Positions 29,441 through 40,372 of a DNA stretch of 64,000 nt are shown one piece after another; positions within the stretch are counted from its first letter, which is position 1; every line of letters starts with the position of its first letter. The translations under genes were made by a program, and so were the position numbers. Origin of the DNA: Pseudomonas jessenii. GTDB taxonomy: Bacteria > Pseudomonadota > Gammaproteobacteria > Pseudomonadales > Pseudomonadaceae. The stretch covers positions 248,001-312,000 of the forward strand of contig NZ_NIWT01000001.1 in NCBI RefSeq assembly GCF_002236115.1, in the 5' to 3' direction. The notes under the pieces are model-generated. The model was not told where the DNA came from and searched no databases. It saw nothing but the letters and a program-made list of their open reading frames with translations.

Positions 29441-30205
29441 ATGACCGAAGACACCATCAAGCGCCGGGCACGTGGGCTGGACCGGGCGTTCGATATCCTC
29501 GATTTCCTCAAGGAGATCGGCCAGCCCCTGCGTCCGAACGACATCGCCAGCGGCATCGGCAGCCCCAAATCCACGGTCTACGAACTGGTGGCCTCGCTGC
29601 TGGAACGACGCATCCTGGAGCCGGTGGGCAAGGACGGTCATGTCTACCTCGGTCGCCAGTTGTACTTTCTCGGGCAGGCACACCTGCGACATTTCGACCT
29701 GACTCGCGAGGCCGATCACGCCTTGCAGGAAATCGTCAGCCAGACCCGTGAAACGGCGCAGATGTGTCTGCTCAACGGGCGCAAGTACACCGTTGCGCTG
29801 ATGAAGGAGGGGGAGCGGCATTTCCGCATTTCCTCGGACATCGGTGAAAACGCGCCCATCCCCTGGACCGCATCCGGGCGCTTGCTGCTGGCGCACCTGA
29901 GCGACCAGGCAATCGTCGACCTGATCGACCACGACGACTTCATCCTGCCCAATGGCGAACACTTGCCGCTGGAACAATTTCTCAAGGAAATCCGTCAGGC
30001 CGGTATCGATGGTTTCTTTTCCTTCGATAGCGTCGCCGACACCTTTACCCATTGCTTCGCCGCACCGGTCAAAGACCCCAACGGCGTGGCCATCGCGACC
30101 CTGTGCATCGTCGCCCCCCGGGCCGATGCCAAGAACAACTACAACGACTACCGCCGGGTGCTGATCGAAAGCGCCAATAGCCTGGCCCGTCGCATCAACG
30201 AATAA
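29441..30205 (+). CDS. IclR family transcriptional regulator
   Basis: A 254-residue regulator with an N-terminal winged helix-turn-helix (RAFDILDFLKEIGQPLRPNDIASGIGSPKSTVYELVASLLER) and a C-terminal effector-binding domain (ETAQMCLLNGRKY, WTASGRLLLAHL, FAAPVKDPNGVAIATL). It lies inside the RidA / PLP-enzyme / sugar-kinase unit and is the obvious candidate regulator of it; IclR members of the KdgR group control 2-keto-3-deoxygluconate genes. The ATG at 29441 is preferred; another ATG five codons earlier is possible. Confidence 0.9.
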   Translation: MTEDTIKRRARGLDRAFDILDFLKEIGQPLRPNDIASGIGSPKSTVYELVASLLERRILEPVGKDGHVYLGRQLYFLGQAHLRHFDLTREADHALQEIVSQTRETAQMCLLNGRKYTVALMKEGERHFRISSDIGENAPIPWTASGRLLLAHLSDQAIVDLIDHDDFILPNGEHLPLEQFLKEIRQAGIDGFFSFDSVADTFTHCFAAPVKDPNGVAIATLCIVAPRADAKNNYNDYRRVLIESANSLARRINE

Positions 30206-30244
30206 CAGCGGCTGCCTGCGGCCGCGTGAACGAGGAGTTCGACC

Positions 30245-31462
30245 ATGTCTTCTGCCCCCAATACCGCCGCCGTGGAAAAAGGCACCGCACCCAAGGGCGC
30301 CAGCCTGGTGCGTGACGTCAGCCTGCCTGCGCTGGTACTGCACCGCGAGGCGCTGGAACACAACATTCGCTGGATGCAGGCGTTCGTCAGCGACAGCGGA
30401 GCGGAACTCGCGCCCCATGGCAAAACCAGCATGACCCCGGCGCTGTTCCGGCGCCAACTGGACGCCGGTGCCTGGGGCATCACCCTGGCCAGCGCCACCC
30501 AAACCCGTGCGGCCTACGCTCATGGTGTGCGCCGGGTGCTGATGGCCAACCAGTTGGTCGGTACGCCGAACATGGCGCTGATTGCCGACCTGCTGGCCGA
30601 CCCGACGTTCGACTTCTATTGCATGGTCGATCACCCGGACAACGTCGCCGACCTCGGCGCCTATTTCGCCTCCCGTGGCGTGCGTTTGAACGTCATGATC
30701 GAATATGGCGTGGTCGGTGGTCGCTGCGGTTGCCGCAGCGAGCAGCAAGTGCTCGACCTGGCCAAGGCCATCGCCGCGCAACCGGCGCTGGCCCTGACCG
30801 GGATCGAAGGCTACGAAGGGGTGATCCACGGCGATCACGCGGTGACCGGTATTCGTGATTTCGCCGCGTCACTGGTGCGCCTGGCGGTGCAGTTGCAGGA
30901 CAGCGGTGCCTTCGCCATTCCCAAGCCGATCATCACCGCGTCGGGTTCGGCCTGGTATGACCTGATTGCCGAGTCGTTTGAAGCACAGAACGCCGCCGGG
31001 CGTTTCCTCAGCGTGCTGCGTCCCGGCAGTTACGTGGCCCATGACCATGGCATCTACAAGGAAGCGCAGTGCTGCGTACTCGACCGTCGCAGCGATCTGC
31101 ACGAAGGCCTGCGTCCGGCGCTGGAGGTGTGGGCGCACGTGCAGTCGCTGCCGGAGCCGGGGTTTGCGGTGATTGCCCTGGGCAAGCGCGACGTGGCCTA
31201 CGACGCCGGTTTACCGGTGCCATTGCTGCGTTACAAGGCGGGCGCCGTGCCGGCCAAAGGCGATGATGTGAGCGTCTGCAAGGTGACTGCGGTGATGGAC
31301 CAGCATGCGTTCATGACCGTGGCACCGGGGGTTGATCTGCGGGTGGGCGACATCATTTCGTTCGGCACTTCGCACCCGTGCCTGACGTTCGACAAGTGGC
31401 GTGTCGGTTGCCTGGTGGATGAGCAACTGAACGTCATCGAGACGATGGAAACCTGTTTCTAA
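30245..31462 (+). CDS. PLP-dependent D-threonine aldolase / D-serine dehydratase-like enzyme (candidate D-glucosaminate dehydratase)
   Basis: A 405-residue fold-type III PLP enzyme. The Schiff-base lysine is in LAPHGKTSMTPAL, in an alanine-racemase-like barrel, followed by a DSD1-type C-terminal beta domain with the metal ligands suggested by His in DQHAF and His/Cys in FGTSHPCLTFDKW. Family members include D-threonine aldolase, eukaryotic D-serine dehydratase, and D-glucosaminate dehydratase reported from P. fluorescens. The downstream 2-keto-3-deoxygluconate-kinase-like gene and upstream RidA make D-glucosaminate or a similar 2-amino sugar acid a reasonable substrate guess. Ribosome site GAACGAGGAGTTCGACC is strong. 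Confidence 0.82.
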   Translation: MSSAPNTAAVEKGTAPKGASLVRDVSLPALVLHREALEHNIRWMQAFVSDSGAELAPHGKTSMTPALFRRQLDAGAWGITLASATQTRAAYAHGVRRVLMANQLVGTPNMALIADLLADPTFDFYCMVDHPDNVADLGAYFASRGVRLNVMIEYGVVGGRCGCRSEQQVLDLAKAIAAQPALALTGIEGYEGVIHGDHAVTGIRDFAASLVRLAVQLQDSGAFAIPKPIITASGSAWYDLIAESFEAQNAAGRFLSVLRPGSYVAHDHGIYKEAQCCVLDRRSDLHEGLRPALEVWAHVQSLPEPGFAVIALGKRDVAYDAGLPVPLLRYKAGAVPAKGDDVSVCKVTAVMDQHAFMTVAPGVDLRVGDIISFGTSHPCLTFDKWRVGCLVDEQLNVIETMETCF

Positions 31463-31484
31463 GGGTTTGAGATCGAGTTGCGGC

Positions 31485-31560
31485 CATCGCGAGCAAGCTC
31501 GCTCCCACAGGGTTTTGTGTACACCGAAGATCCAATGTGGGAGCGAGCTTGCTCGCGATG
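31485..31560. repeat. REPIN
   Basis: Inverted REPs between the PLP enzyme and sugar kinase genes, inside a presumed operon. Confidence 0.9.
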
Positions 31561-31603
31561 AGGTCAAACCAGACAACACTGAAACACCAGAGACCCCACA
31601 ACA

Positions 31604-32536
31604 ATGAACACCATCAACACCCTGGGCCCCAACACTCCACGCATCGCCCTGATCGGCGAGTGCATGATCGAGTTGCAGCATCGCGCCGACGGCAGCCTGC
31701 AACAGAGCTTCGGCGGCGATACATTGAACACGGCCGTGTACCTGTCCCGGGAACTGGGAGAGGACGGCTCCGTGGACTACGTCACCGCCCTGGGCGATGA
31801 CAGTTTCAGCGACGCGATGTGCCAGAGTTGGGCGGCGGAAAATATCGGGCTCGCCATGGTCCAGCGTCTGTCCGGACGCCTGCCGGGTTTGTATTGCATC
31901 CAGACTGACGCCGCCGGTGAGCGACGCTTTCTGTACTGGCGCAACGAAGCGGCCGTCCGCGATTGCTTCACCACCCCGGCCGCCGCGCCGATTCTCGCCG
32001 CGCTGCCAGATTATGATGTGCTGTACTTCAGCGGCATCACCCTGGCGGTACTCGGTGCGCAAGGTCGGGAAAAACTGCTGGAAACCCTGATCGAAGCCCG
32101 CCAGCGCGATGCGCGAATCGTGTTCGACAACAACTACCGGCCACGGCTGTGGGCATCGGTCGAGGACGCCCGGGCGGCATATCGCAGTGTGCTGGCGTAT
32201 GTCGACCTGGCGTTGCTGACGGTGGATGACGAACAGGCGTTGTTTGGTTATGCCGATGGTGACGCGGTGTTTGCCGCGTATGAGCAGATCGGTACGCCGG
32301 AAGTGGTGCTCAAGCGCGGTGCACAAGCGTGCCTGATTCGTTGTGATGGAAAGTCGTTCGAAGTGCCGGCGCAGAAGGTCGAGCGGGTGGTGGACACCAC
32401 GGCGGCGGGGGATTCGTTCAGCGCGGCGTATCTGGCTTCGCGGCTCAAGGGCGGCAGCCCTTCGCAAGCCGCCGAGGCCGGGCATCGGTTGGCGAGCCGG
32501 GTGATTCAGGTGCCGGGGGCGCTGATTCCCAAGTAA
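31604..32536 (+). CDS. PfkB-family sugar kinase, 2-dehydro-3-deoxygluconokinase-like
   Basis: A 310-residue ribokinase/PfkB-fold kinase. The N-terminal IALIGECMIELQ and GGDTLNTAVYLSR blocks are those of KdgK, and the C-terminal PfkB signature DTTAAGDSFSAAYLASRL contains the catalytic Asp. KdgK phosphorylates 2-keto-3-deoxygluconate to KDPG, which enters the Entner-Doudoroff pathway. It is the last gene of the plus-strand unit. Substrate specificity is inferred from family resemblance and context. Confidence 0.85.
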   Translation: MNTINTLGPNTPRIALIGECMIELQHRADGSLQQSFGGDTLNTAVYLSRELGEDGSVDYVTALGDDSFSDAMCQSWAAENIGLAMVQRLSGRLPGLYCIQTDAAGERRFLYWRNEAAVRDCFTTPAAAPILAALPDYDVLYFSGITLAVLGAQGREKLLETLIEARQRDARIVFDNNYRPRLWASVEDARAAYRSVLAYVDLALLTVDDEQALFGYADGDAVFAAYEQIGTPEVVLKRGAQACLIRCDGKSFEVPAQKVERVVDTTAAGDSFSAAYLASRLKGGSPSQAAEAGHRLASRVIQVPGALIPK

Positions 32537-32566
32537 AAGTTGAATGGCCGCTGGCTGCGCCATCGG

Positions 32567-32659
32567 ATCGCGAGCAAGCTCGCTCCCACAGTGGTAGTCG
32601 GTGTGGCTGCAACCTATTGCAACTCACAAATCCCTGTGGGAGCGAGCTTGCTCGCGATG
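32567..32659. repeat. REPIN
   Basis: Inverted canonical REPs between the convergent sugar kinase and parvulin genes. Confidence 0.92.
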
Positions 32660-32681
32660 GGGCCCGAAAGCCAACAGAGCA

Positions 32682-32957
32682 TCAATCCCGGTAAAACACC
32701 TGCACCAGGTGATACCCGAACTTGCTCTTGATCGGCCCATGCACCACCCGCAGCGGTTTCTTGAAGATCACCGCATCAATCACGCCGACCATCTGTCCCG
32801 GCCGCACTTCACCGAGATCGCCGCCGCGCTTGCCCGATGGGCAGGTCGAATACTTCTTGGCCAGCACGTCGAACGCTTCGCCCTTGGCGATGCGTTGTTT
32901 GAGCTGCTCGGCTTCTTCCGAGGTTTTCACCAGAATATGGCGGGCTTGAGCTTTCAT
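32682..32957 (-). CDS. Small parvulin-type peptidyl-prolyl isomerase (PpiC-like)
   Basis: A 91-residue single-domain parvulin (cis/trans prolyl isomerase) with no signal peptide, so cytoplasmic. The signature STCPSGKRGGDLGEVRPGQMV and C-terminal FGYHLVQV are typical. The ATG at 32957 begins the family N-terminus MKAQARHILV. A paralogue of the same size lies at 47633-47914. Confidence 0.93.
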   Translation of the reverse strand: MKAQARHILVKTSEEAEQLKQRIAKGEAFDVLAKKYSTCPSGKRGGDLGEVRPGQMVGVIDAVIFKKPLRVVHGPIKSKFGYHLVQVFYRD

Positions 32958-33024
32958 TGGCGGTACCTTGCAACGGTGGTGGCTATGTGGGCGGCAGTGG
33001 GGGGGCGCGCGATTATGCCTCAAC

Positions 33025-35562
33025 TCAGTCCGATTGACTGATCATCGTGCGAATCTTGTTGGCCAGCAGATCGATGGAAAACGGCTTGGCTACCATGTCC
33101 ATGCCCTCTTCGAGAAAACCCTGGCGCTCGGCGGCGATCTCGGCGTAACCGGTCATGAACAGCACTTTCAGTTCGGGACGATGCTGACGGGCGATTTCCG
33201 CCAGTTGGCGGCCGTTCATGCCCGGCAACCCGACGTCCGTCACCAGCAGGTCCACCCGCAGGTCCGACTCCAGCAGCGGCAGGGCGCCCTTGGCATCTTC
33301 GGCTTCATGGGCTCGGTAACCGAGCTCATTGAGCAGGTCCAATACCAGCATGCGCACCGCCGCATCGTCCTCGACCAGCATCACGGTTTCGCCGGCAATG
33401 GCCGCCGGTGCCTCGCCGATGACGGGCGACAAAACTTTTTCCGGCTCGGTCGAATGCAGGCGCGGAAGGTACAAACGCACGCTGGTGCCTCGTCCCGGCA
33501 GGCTGAACAGACTGACGTGGCCCCCCGATTGCTGGGCGAAACCGTAAATCATCGACAAGCCCAAACCGGTGCCCTGGCCGATGGGCTTGGTGGTGAAGAA
33601 GGGGTCGAATGCCTTGGCCAGCACCGAGGGCGTCATGCCGGTGCCGTTGTCGCTGACGGCAATCATCACGTAGTCACCGGCCTTGACCGGTTCCAGGGTC
33701 GTCATGTCACTGCCGTCGAGGTACACGTTGGCCGTTTCAATCTGCAACTCGCCGCCATCGGGCATGGCGTCCCGGGCGTTGATCACCAGGTTGAGCAGGG
33801 CGTTTTCCAGCTGGCTGACATCGGTGTTGACCCGCCAGATGTTCTCGGCCAGTTGCAGGTTGAGCTCGATATGGTCGCCCTTGGTACGCCTGAACAAGTC
33901 TTCCAGAGAGTGGATCAGCTCGTTGGGGTTGAGCGGCTTGCGATTGAGTGATTGGCGCCGGGAGAACGCCAGCAGGCGATGGGTGAGGGCGGCGGCGCGG
34001 TTGGCCGAGGACACGGCCGCTTCGGTGAATCGACCGATCTCGCTGGCGCGGCCGTCGGCAATGTAGCGTTGCATCAGGTCGAGGCTGCCGATGATGCCGG
34101 TGAGCATGTTGTTGAAGTCATGGGCGATGCCGCCGGTAAGCTGGCCGACCGCTTCCATTTTCTGCGCATGGCGCAAGGCGTCTTCGGCACGTTCGCGCTC
34201 GAACATCTCGTTCTGCAGACGCTCGTTGGCTTCGGCCAGTTGGCGGGTGCGGGCGGCAACCCGTTCTTCAAGGGTTTCGTTGAGGTTACGCAGGGCTTCT
34301 TCGGTCTTTTTGCGCTCGGTTTCGTCGATCACGAAGATGTAGAAACCGTTCACGGCGCCATCCGCGCCGTGGCGTGGCAGGTAATTCATCAAGGCCTGGC
34401 GGATGCTGCCGTCGCGGTGTGGCGTGCTGATGCTGAAACAGCAGGGCCGGCCAGACAGCGCTTCCTTGATGTGCGGAGCGCGCAGCGCATAGGCTTCTTC
34501 GCCGAGCACTTCAAGAATGGTTCGCCCGTAAAGCTCTTGCGGCGTCAGCCCGTACCAGTCGAGGTACGCCGCATTGTTCAGGCGAAAGCGTTCTTCGCGG
34601 TCGACGTAGCTGATCAGGACCGGCATGGCGTTGATGATCAGTTGCAGCTCGGTCTGGCTCTGGCGCAGGGCCTGTTCGGTGTGTTTGCGCTCGGTCAGGT
34701 CCAGGGCGGCGCCGAGGAAGCGCACCGGCCGGCCATGGTGATCCTTGTAGCAGCGACCGCGGGCAAATACCCAGCGCATCTGGCCGTCGGTTTGCAGCAG
34801 GCGATACTCCTCGGCGTATTCGGTGCCATGGGTGATGCAATGCTTGATGCTGCGGGCGATCAGGGCGCGGTCTTCGGGGTGTACGCCGTGCAGGTATTCA
34901 CTGATCGGCAATTGGCTGGCCATGGCCGGGTCGATGCCATGCAGTTGGGCAAAATGCGCATCGGCGATGAAGCGGTCCTCGCTGATGTCCCAGTCCCAGG
35001 TACCGACCGCATCGGTGGCGGCGAGGGCCAGTTGCAGGCGTTCCTCGGTTTCACGCTGGGCCTTGAGGCTGGCCGCCGAGCGCTGTTCGAGTTCGAGGGC
35101 GATGCGCCGGCGTTCGTTGGTTTCGATGGCGGTGACCAGGATCCCGGACACCTGGGCACCTTCGTCGCGGATCGGGCTGTAGGTCAGGTCGAGCCAGAAG
35201 TCAGACTCCTGGCCCCCGCGTTGCAGGGTAAAGCGCTGCTCGCTGTAGGTGCGCACCTGACCTTGCAGGACGGCGCTGTAGATCGGGTCGGTGAAGTCTT
35301 GCAACTCTGGCCAGATCAGGTGTGTCGGTTGTCCGAAAGCGTGCGGATGTTTGCTCCCGGCGAGCAGGGCGAAGCCGTCGTTGTAGATTTGCGTCAGTTG
35401 CGGGCCCCATAACAGCAGCATCGGCATCGGTGAATGAATGACGATGTCCACGGCGGTTCGCAGGCTTTGTGGCCAAGTGCTGGCAGCGCCCAGCGGGCTG
35501 CTTGCCCAGTCGATTCGGGCGATCAAGGCCTGGGCATCGCTGGCGGTTGGTATTGCGTTCAT
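33025..35562 (-). CDS. PAS-domain hybrid sensor histidine kinase
   Basis: An 845-residue cytoplasmic-looking hybrid kinase with no membrane segment. Order: a PAS-like N-terminal domain (about 30-170), two further PAS/PAC domains (about 185-300 and 305-430), a coiled-coil linker ([24 protein letters not shown]), HisKA with the phospho-acceptor His in [10 protein letters not shown], HATPase with [18 protein letters not shown] and [11 protein letters not shown], and a C-terminal receiver with the phospho-acceptor Asp in [10 protein letters not shown]. The ATG at 35562 is preferred over a GTG five codons earlier because AGGA lies 7 bases before it. No output regulator is adjacent; the signal is unknown. 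Confidence 0.9.
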   Translation of the reverse strand: MNAIPTASDAQALIARIDWASSPLGAASTWPQSLRTAVDIVIHSPMPMLLLWGPQLTQIYNDGFALLAGSKHPHAFGQPTHLIWPELQDFTDPIYSAVLQGQVRTYSEQRFTLQRGGQESDFWLDLTYSPIRDEGAQVSGILVTAIETNERRRIALELEQRSAASLKAQRETEERLQLALAATDAVGTWDWDISEDRFIADAHFAQLHGIDPAMASQLPISEYLHGVHPEDRALIARSIKHCITHGTEYAEEYRLLQTDGQMRWVFARGRCYKDHHGRPVRFLGAALDLTERKHTEQALRQSQTELQLIINAMPVLISYVDREERFRLNNAAYLDWYGLTPQELYGRTILEVLGEEAYALRAPHIKEALSGRPCCFSISTPHRDGSIRQALMNYLPRHGADGAVNGFYIFVIDETERKKTEEALRNLNETLEERVAARTRQLAEANERLQNEMFERERAEDALRHAQKMEAVGQLTGGIAHDFNNMLTGIIGSLDLMQRYIADGRASEIGRFTEAAVSSANRAAALTHRLLAFSRRQSLNRKPLNPNELIHSLEDLFRRTKGDHIELNLQLAENIWRVNTDVSQLENALLNLVINARDAMPDGGELQIETANVYLDGSDMTTLEPVKAGDYVMIAVSDNGTGMTPSVLAKAFDPFFTTKPIGQGTGLGLSMIYGFAQQSGGHVSLFSLPGRGTSVRLYLPRLHSTEPEKVLSPVIGEAPAAIAGETVMLVEDDAAVRMLVLDLLNELGYRAHEAEDAKGALPLLESDLRVDLLVTDVGLPGMNGRQLAEIARQHRPELKVLFMTGYAEIAAERQGFLEEGMDMVAKPFSIDLLANKIRTMISQSD

Positions 35563-35650
35563 CTGGGAGTCCTGCACATGAGTCGCTTTGGCTGGGACTA
35601 TTCTTGCACAGGTGATAGGTGCAGGTTGATTCGAAGGCTTGAGCGGTTAC

Positions 35651-35740
35651 TGTGGGAGCGAGCTTGCTCGCGATGGCGTCGGGTCACGTTGCATTGATGT
35701 GAACTGACACTCCGCTATCGCGAGCAAGCTCGCTCCCACA
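35651..35740. repeat. REPIN
   Basis: Inverted canonical REPs between the sensor kinase start and the acetoacetyl-CoA synthetase stop. Confidence 0.92.
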
Positions 35741-35752
35741 GGTAATCCCATT

Positions 35753-37708
<1,956 letters not shown>

Positions 37709-37778
37709 GGTTTGCCTCTTCTTTTTTATGCCTTCACACAGGCTGATGTGGAGCCGGCTTTTGTGGCGAGGGAGCTTG

Positions 37779-37899
37779 TGTGGCGAGGGGGCTTGCCCCC
37801 GTTCGGCTGCGAAGCAGTCGTGAATCAGACAACCTGAATCGTCTGTGAGTTTTTGGGGCGGCTTCGCCACCCAACGGGGGCAAGCCCCCTCGTCACAAG
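37779..37899. repeat. Second-family REP pair (GTGGCGAGGGGGCTTGCCCCC type)
   Basis: The same repeat family as 7789-7904, with inverted ends TGTGGCGAGGGGGCTTGCCC and GGGCAAGCCCCCTCGTCACA. A partial extra copy of the left arm lies just before it (from 37763). Confidence 0.85.
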
Positions 37900-37913
37900 G
37901 GTCTATCAGCCAG

Positions 37914-38687
37914 TCACTGCGCCAACCACCCACCATCAACATTCCACGCCGCGCCCCGCACCTGGCTGCCGGCTTCGCTGCACAGGAACAAAACCAGTTC
38001 CCCCAGTTGCGGCGGTGTCACGAATTCCAGCGATGGCTGCTTTTCAGCGAGCAAATCGTGCTGCGCCTGCTGCGGGTCAACTCCACTGGCGGCACGATCA
38101 TCAATCTGCTTTTGCACCAGCGGCGTCAATACCCAGCCTGGGCAGATCGCGTTGCAGGTGACCTGGGTGGTTGCGGTTTCCAGCGCGACCACTTTGGTCA
38201 AGCCGATCACCCCATGCTTGGCGGCAACATAGGCTGACTTGCCCACCGAACCGACCAGACCATGCACCGAGGCAATGTTGATCACCCGGCCCCAGCCCTT
38301 GGCGCGCATCCCCGGCAGGCTCAAGCGGGTGCTGTGGAACACCGACGACAGGTTGATGGCGATGATCGAATCCCAGCGCTCCACCGGAAACTCATCCACT
38401 GCTGCCACGTGTTGAATGCCAGCGTTGTTGACCAGGATGTCGACGCCGCCGAACTCGCGCTCGGCGTAGGCGATCATGTCGGCAATTTGTGCCGGATCGC
38501 TGACATCGGCCGGGTGATGGCCGACCTTGCCGCCAAACTGTTGCACCTGGGCGATCACTTGGGAGGCATCGCCAAAGCCATTGAGGATCAGGTTGGCCCC
38601 GGCCTTGGCCAAGCTGAGGGCGATCCCCAGGCCGATGCCGCTGGTGGATCCGGTGACCAGTGCGGTCTTGCCCGAAAGAGTCGTCAT
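37914..38687 (-). CDS. bdhA: 3-hydroxybutyrate dehydrogenase
   Basis: A 257-residue short-chain dehydrogenase that oxidises D-3-hydroxybutyrate to acetoacetate with NAD. The cofactor motif TGSTSGIG is at the N-terminus, NNAGIQH in the middle, and the catalytic Ser and YVAAKHG (Tyr-x-x-x-Lys) follow; the C-terminal GAAWNVDGGWLAQ is typical of this subfamily. It lies 7 bases after the permease gene and before acetoacetyl-CoA synthetase, forming a three-step uptake and oxidation route. Confidence 0.94.
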   Translation of the reverse strand: MTTLSGKTALVTGSTSGIGLGIALSLAKAGANLILNGFGDASQVIAQVQQFGGKVGHHPADVSDPAQIADMIAYAEREFGGVDILVNNAGIQHVAAVDEFPVERWDSIIAINLSSVFHSTRLSLPGMRAKGWGRVINIASVHGLVGSVGKSAYVAAKHGVIGLTKVVALETATTQVTCNAICPGWVLTPLVQKQIDDRAASGVDPQQAQHDLLAEKQPSLEFVTPPQLGELVLFLCSEAGSQVRGAAWNVDGGWLAQ

Positions 38688-38694
38688 GAATACC

Positions 38695-40086
38695 TCACAC
38701 AATGCCAGTGGCGTAGAAAGTGCCGATCACCACAAAAACCGCCAGGGTCTTGATCAGCGTAATACAGAAAATATCTTTGTAAGCCTCGCGGTGGGTCAGC
38801 CCGGTGACCGCCAGCAGGGTAATCACCGCGCCGTTGTGTGGCAGGGTGTCCATGCCGCCGCTGGCCATCGCGGCGACCCGGTGCAACACTTCCAGCGGAA
38901 TGTTCGCCGCGTGGGCTGCGCTGATGAATTGCTCGGACATTGCCGCCAGAGCGATGCTCATGCCGCCCGAGGCGGAACCGGTGATGCCGGCCAGCAGAGT
39001 CACGGTAATCGCTTCGTTGACCAGTGGGTTGGGAATGCTCTTGAGCCAGTCGGCCAGTACCAGGAAACCCGGCAGGGACGCGATCACCGCGCCGAAACCG
39101 TATTCCGAGGCCGTGTTCATCGCCGCCAGCAAGGCACCGCTGACCGCACTTTTACTGCCTTCGGCCAGCTTGCGGCTGATCGCCTTGTAGCCGAACACCA
39201 GCACCATGAGGATGCCGACCAGCAAGGCTGCCTGTACCGCCCAGATCGCCGTGAGCTTGGCGATTTCCGTGGTCACCGGCGTGGCCATGCCCGGCAGCGC
39301 GAGGCTGTGGGTCTTGCCGTACACCTGTGGAATCCAGTGGGTGAACAGCAGGTTCATGATGCCCACCGCCAGCAGTGGCGACAGCGCCAGCCACGGGTTG
39401 GGCAGCTTCAGGTCGGGGGCAGTTTCCGGCTCGTTGCGCAGGTCCGAACCATAGCCTTCACCGGTACGCTGGGCCTTGTTGCGCTGGCGCTGGAGAAACA
39501 GCATGCCGGCGCAGAACACGAAGATCGTGCCGATCACGCCCAGCCACGGCGCTGCCCAGGCGGTGGTGTTGAAGAAGGTGCTGGGGATGATGTTCTGGAT
39601 TTGTGGCGTGCCGGGCAGGGCGTCCATGGTGAACGAGAAGGCGCCCAGCGCAATGGTCGCCGGGATCAGTCGCTTGGGGATGTTGCTCTGGCGGAACATT
39701 TCAGCGGCAAACGGATAGACCGCGAACACCACCACAAACAACGATACGCCGCCGTAGGTCAGCAGGGCGCAGACCAGCACGATCACCAGCATCGCCTGGC
39801 GAGTGCCGAGCAGGCGAATGGCTGCCGCGACGATGGAGCGCGAGAAACCGGACAGTTCGATCAGCTTGCCGAACACCGCGCCGAGCAGGAACACCGGGAA
39901 ATACAGCTTGATGAAGCCGACCATTTTTTCCATGAACACCCCGGTGAAAGCGGGGGCGACGGCAGACGGGTCAGTCAGCAGGACAGCGCCGAGGGCGGCA
40001 ATCGGGGCAAAAAGGATAACGCTGTAGCCACGGTAGGCAGCCAGCATCAGCAGCGCGAGGGCTGCCAAGGCAATGATCACACTCAT
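38695..40086 (-). CDS. GntP-family permease, probable 3-hydroxybutyrate transporter
   Basis: A 463-residue inner membrane protein with about 12 hydrophobic segments and the GntP-family patterns TMDALPGTPQIQN and ASGGMDTLPHNGAVITLL. GntP members carry gluconate and related hydroxy acids. The position as first gene before bdhA and acetoacetyl-CoA synthetase makes 3-hydroxybutyrate the likely substrate. A sigma-54 promoter lies about 57 bases upstream. Confidence 0.9.
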   Translation of the reverse strand: MSVIIALAALALLMLAAYRGYSVILFAPIAALGAVLLTDPSAVAPAFTGVFMEKMVGFIKLYFPVFLLGAVFGKLIELSGFSRSIVAAAIRLLGTRQAMLVIVLVCALLTYGGVSLFVVVFAVYPFAAEMFRQSNIPKRLIPATIALGAFSFTMDALPGTPQIQNIIPSTFFNTTAWAAPWLGVIGTIFVFCAGMLFLQRQRNKAQRTGEGYGSDLRNEPETAPDLKLPNPWLALSPLLAVGIMNLLFTHWIPQVYGKTHSLALPGMATPVTTEIAKLTAIWAVQAALLVGILMVLVFGYKAISRKLAEGSKSAVSGALLAAMNTASEYGFGAVIASLPGFLVLADWLKSIPNPLVNEAITVTLLAGITGSASGGMSIALAAMSEQFISAAHAANIPLEVLHRVAAMASGGMDTLPHNGAVITLLAVTGLTHREAYKDIFCITLIKTLAVFVVIGTFYATGIV

Positions 40087-40142
40087 GGTGTGTCTCCTGG
40101 GTTGTTATTTTTGTTGGGTGAAGCCTGGTGGGAGAGGCGTAT

Positions 40143-40158
40143 AGCGAGTTTTGTGCCA
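40143..40158 (-). promoter_or_regulatory. Sigma-54 (-24/-12) promoter of the 3-hydroxybutyrate operon
   Basis: On the minus strand the sequence is TGGCACAAAACTCGCT. Against the consensus TGGCACGNNNNTTGCW it keeps the GG and GC dinucleotides at correct spacing; the two differences are A for G at position 7 and C for T before the GC. A sigma-54-dependent activator is encoded just upstream. Confidence 0.8.
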
Positions 40159-40221
40159 TCTTGTTAAGTTGTTGAAATATAAGGGTATATTTGATTTGCG
40201 AGGGTTGAGTTCGGATGCGTT

Positions 40222-40237
40222 GTCTCTAATTCGAGAC
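40222..40237. promoter_or_regulatory. Candidate activator-binding palindrome
   Basis: GTCTCTAATTCGAGAC has GTCTC/GAGAC arms, about 65 bases upstream of the -24 element, a normal distance for an enhancer of a sigma-54 activator. Confidence 0.5.
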
Positions 40238-40258
40238 TTTTGGCGATGGTGCCGGCCT

Positions 40259-40342
40259 CATCGCGAGCAAGCTCGCTCCCACAGGGGGACGGAGTAGTTC
40301 AGTAGAACGCGGTCTACTGTAGGAGCGAGCTTGCTCGCGATG
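40259..40342. repeat. REPIN between the two candidate enhancers
   Basis: Inverted canonical REPs lie between the sigma-54 promoter region and the end of the activator gene. Confidence 0.9.
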
Positions 40343-40357
40343 GTTTGTCTAGCAATT

Positions 40358-40371
40358 GAGACTAATGTCTC
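40358..40371. promoter_or_regulatory. Second GAGAC/GTCTC palindrome
   Basis: GAGACTAATGTCTC is a 14-base palindrome just after the activator stop codon, using the same GAGAC/GTCTC arms as 40222-40237 but with a different spacing and order. Confidence 0.4.
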
Positions 40372-40372
40372 T

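Noticed and set aside
33952..35412. 486-residue plus-strand frame opposite the sensor kinase
   Set aside because: Shadow frame; the kinase domains on the minus strand are unmistakable.
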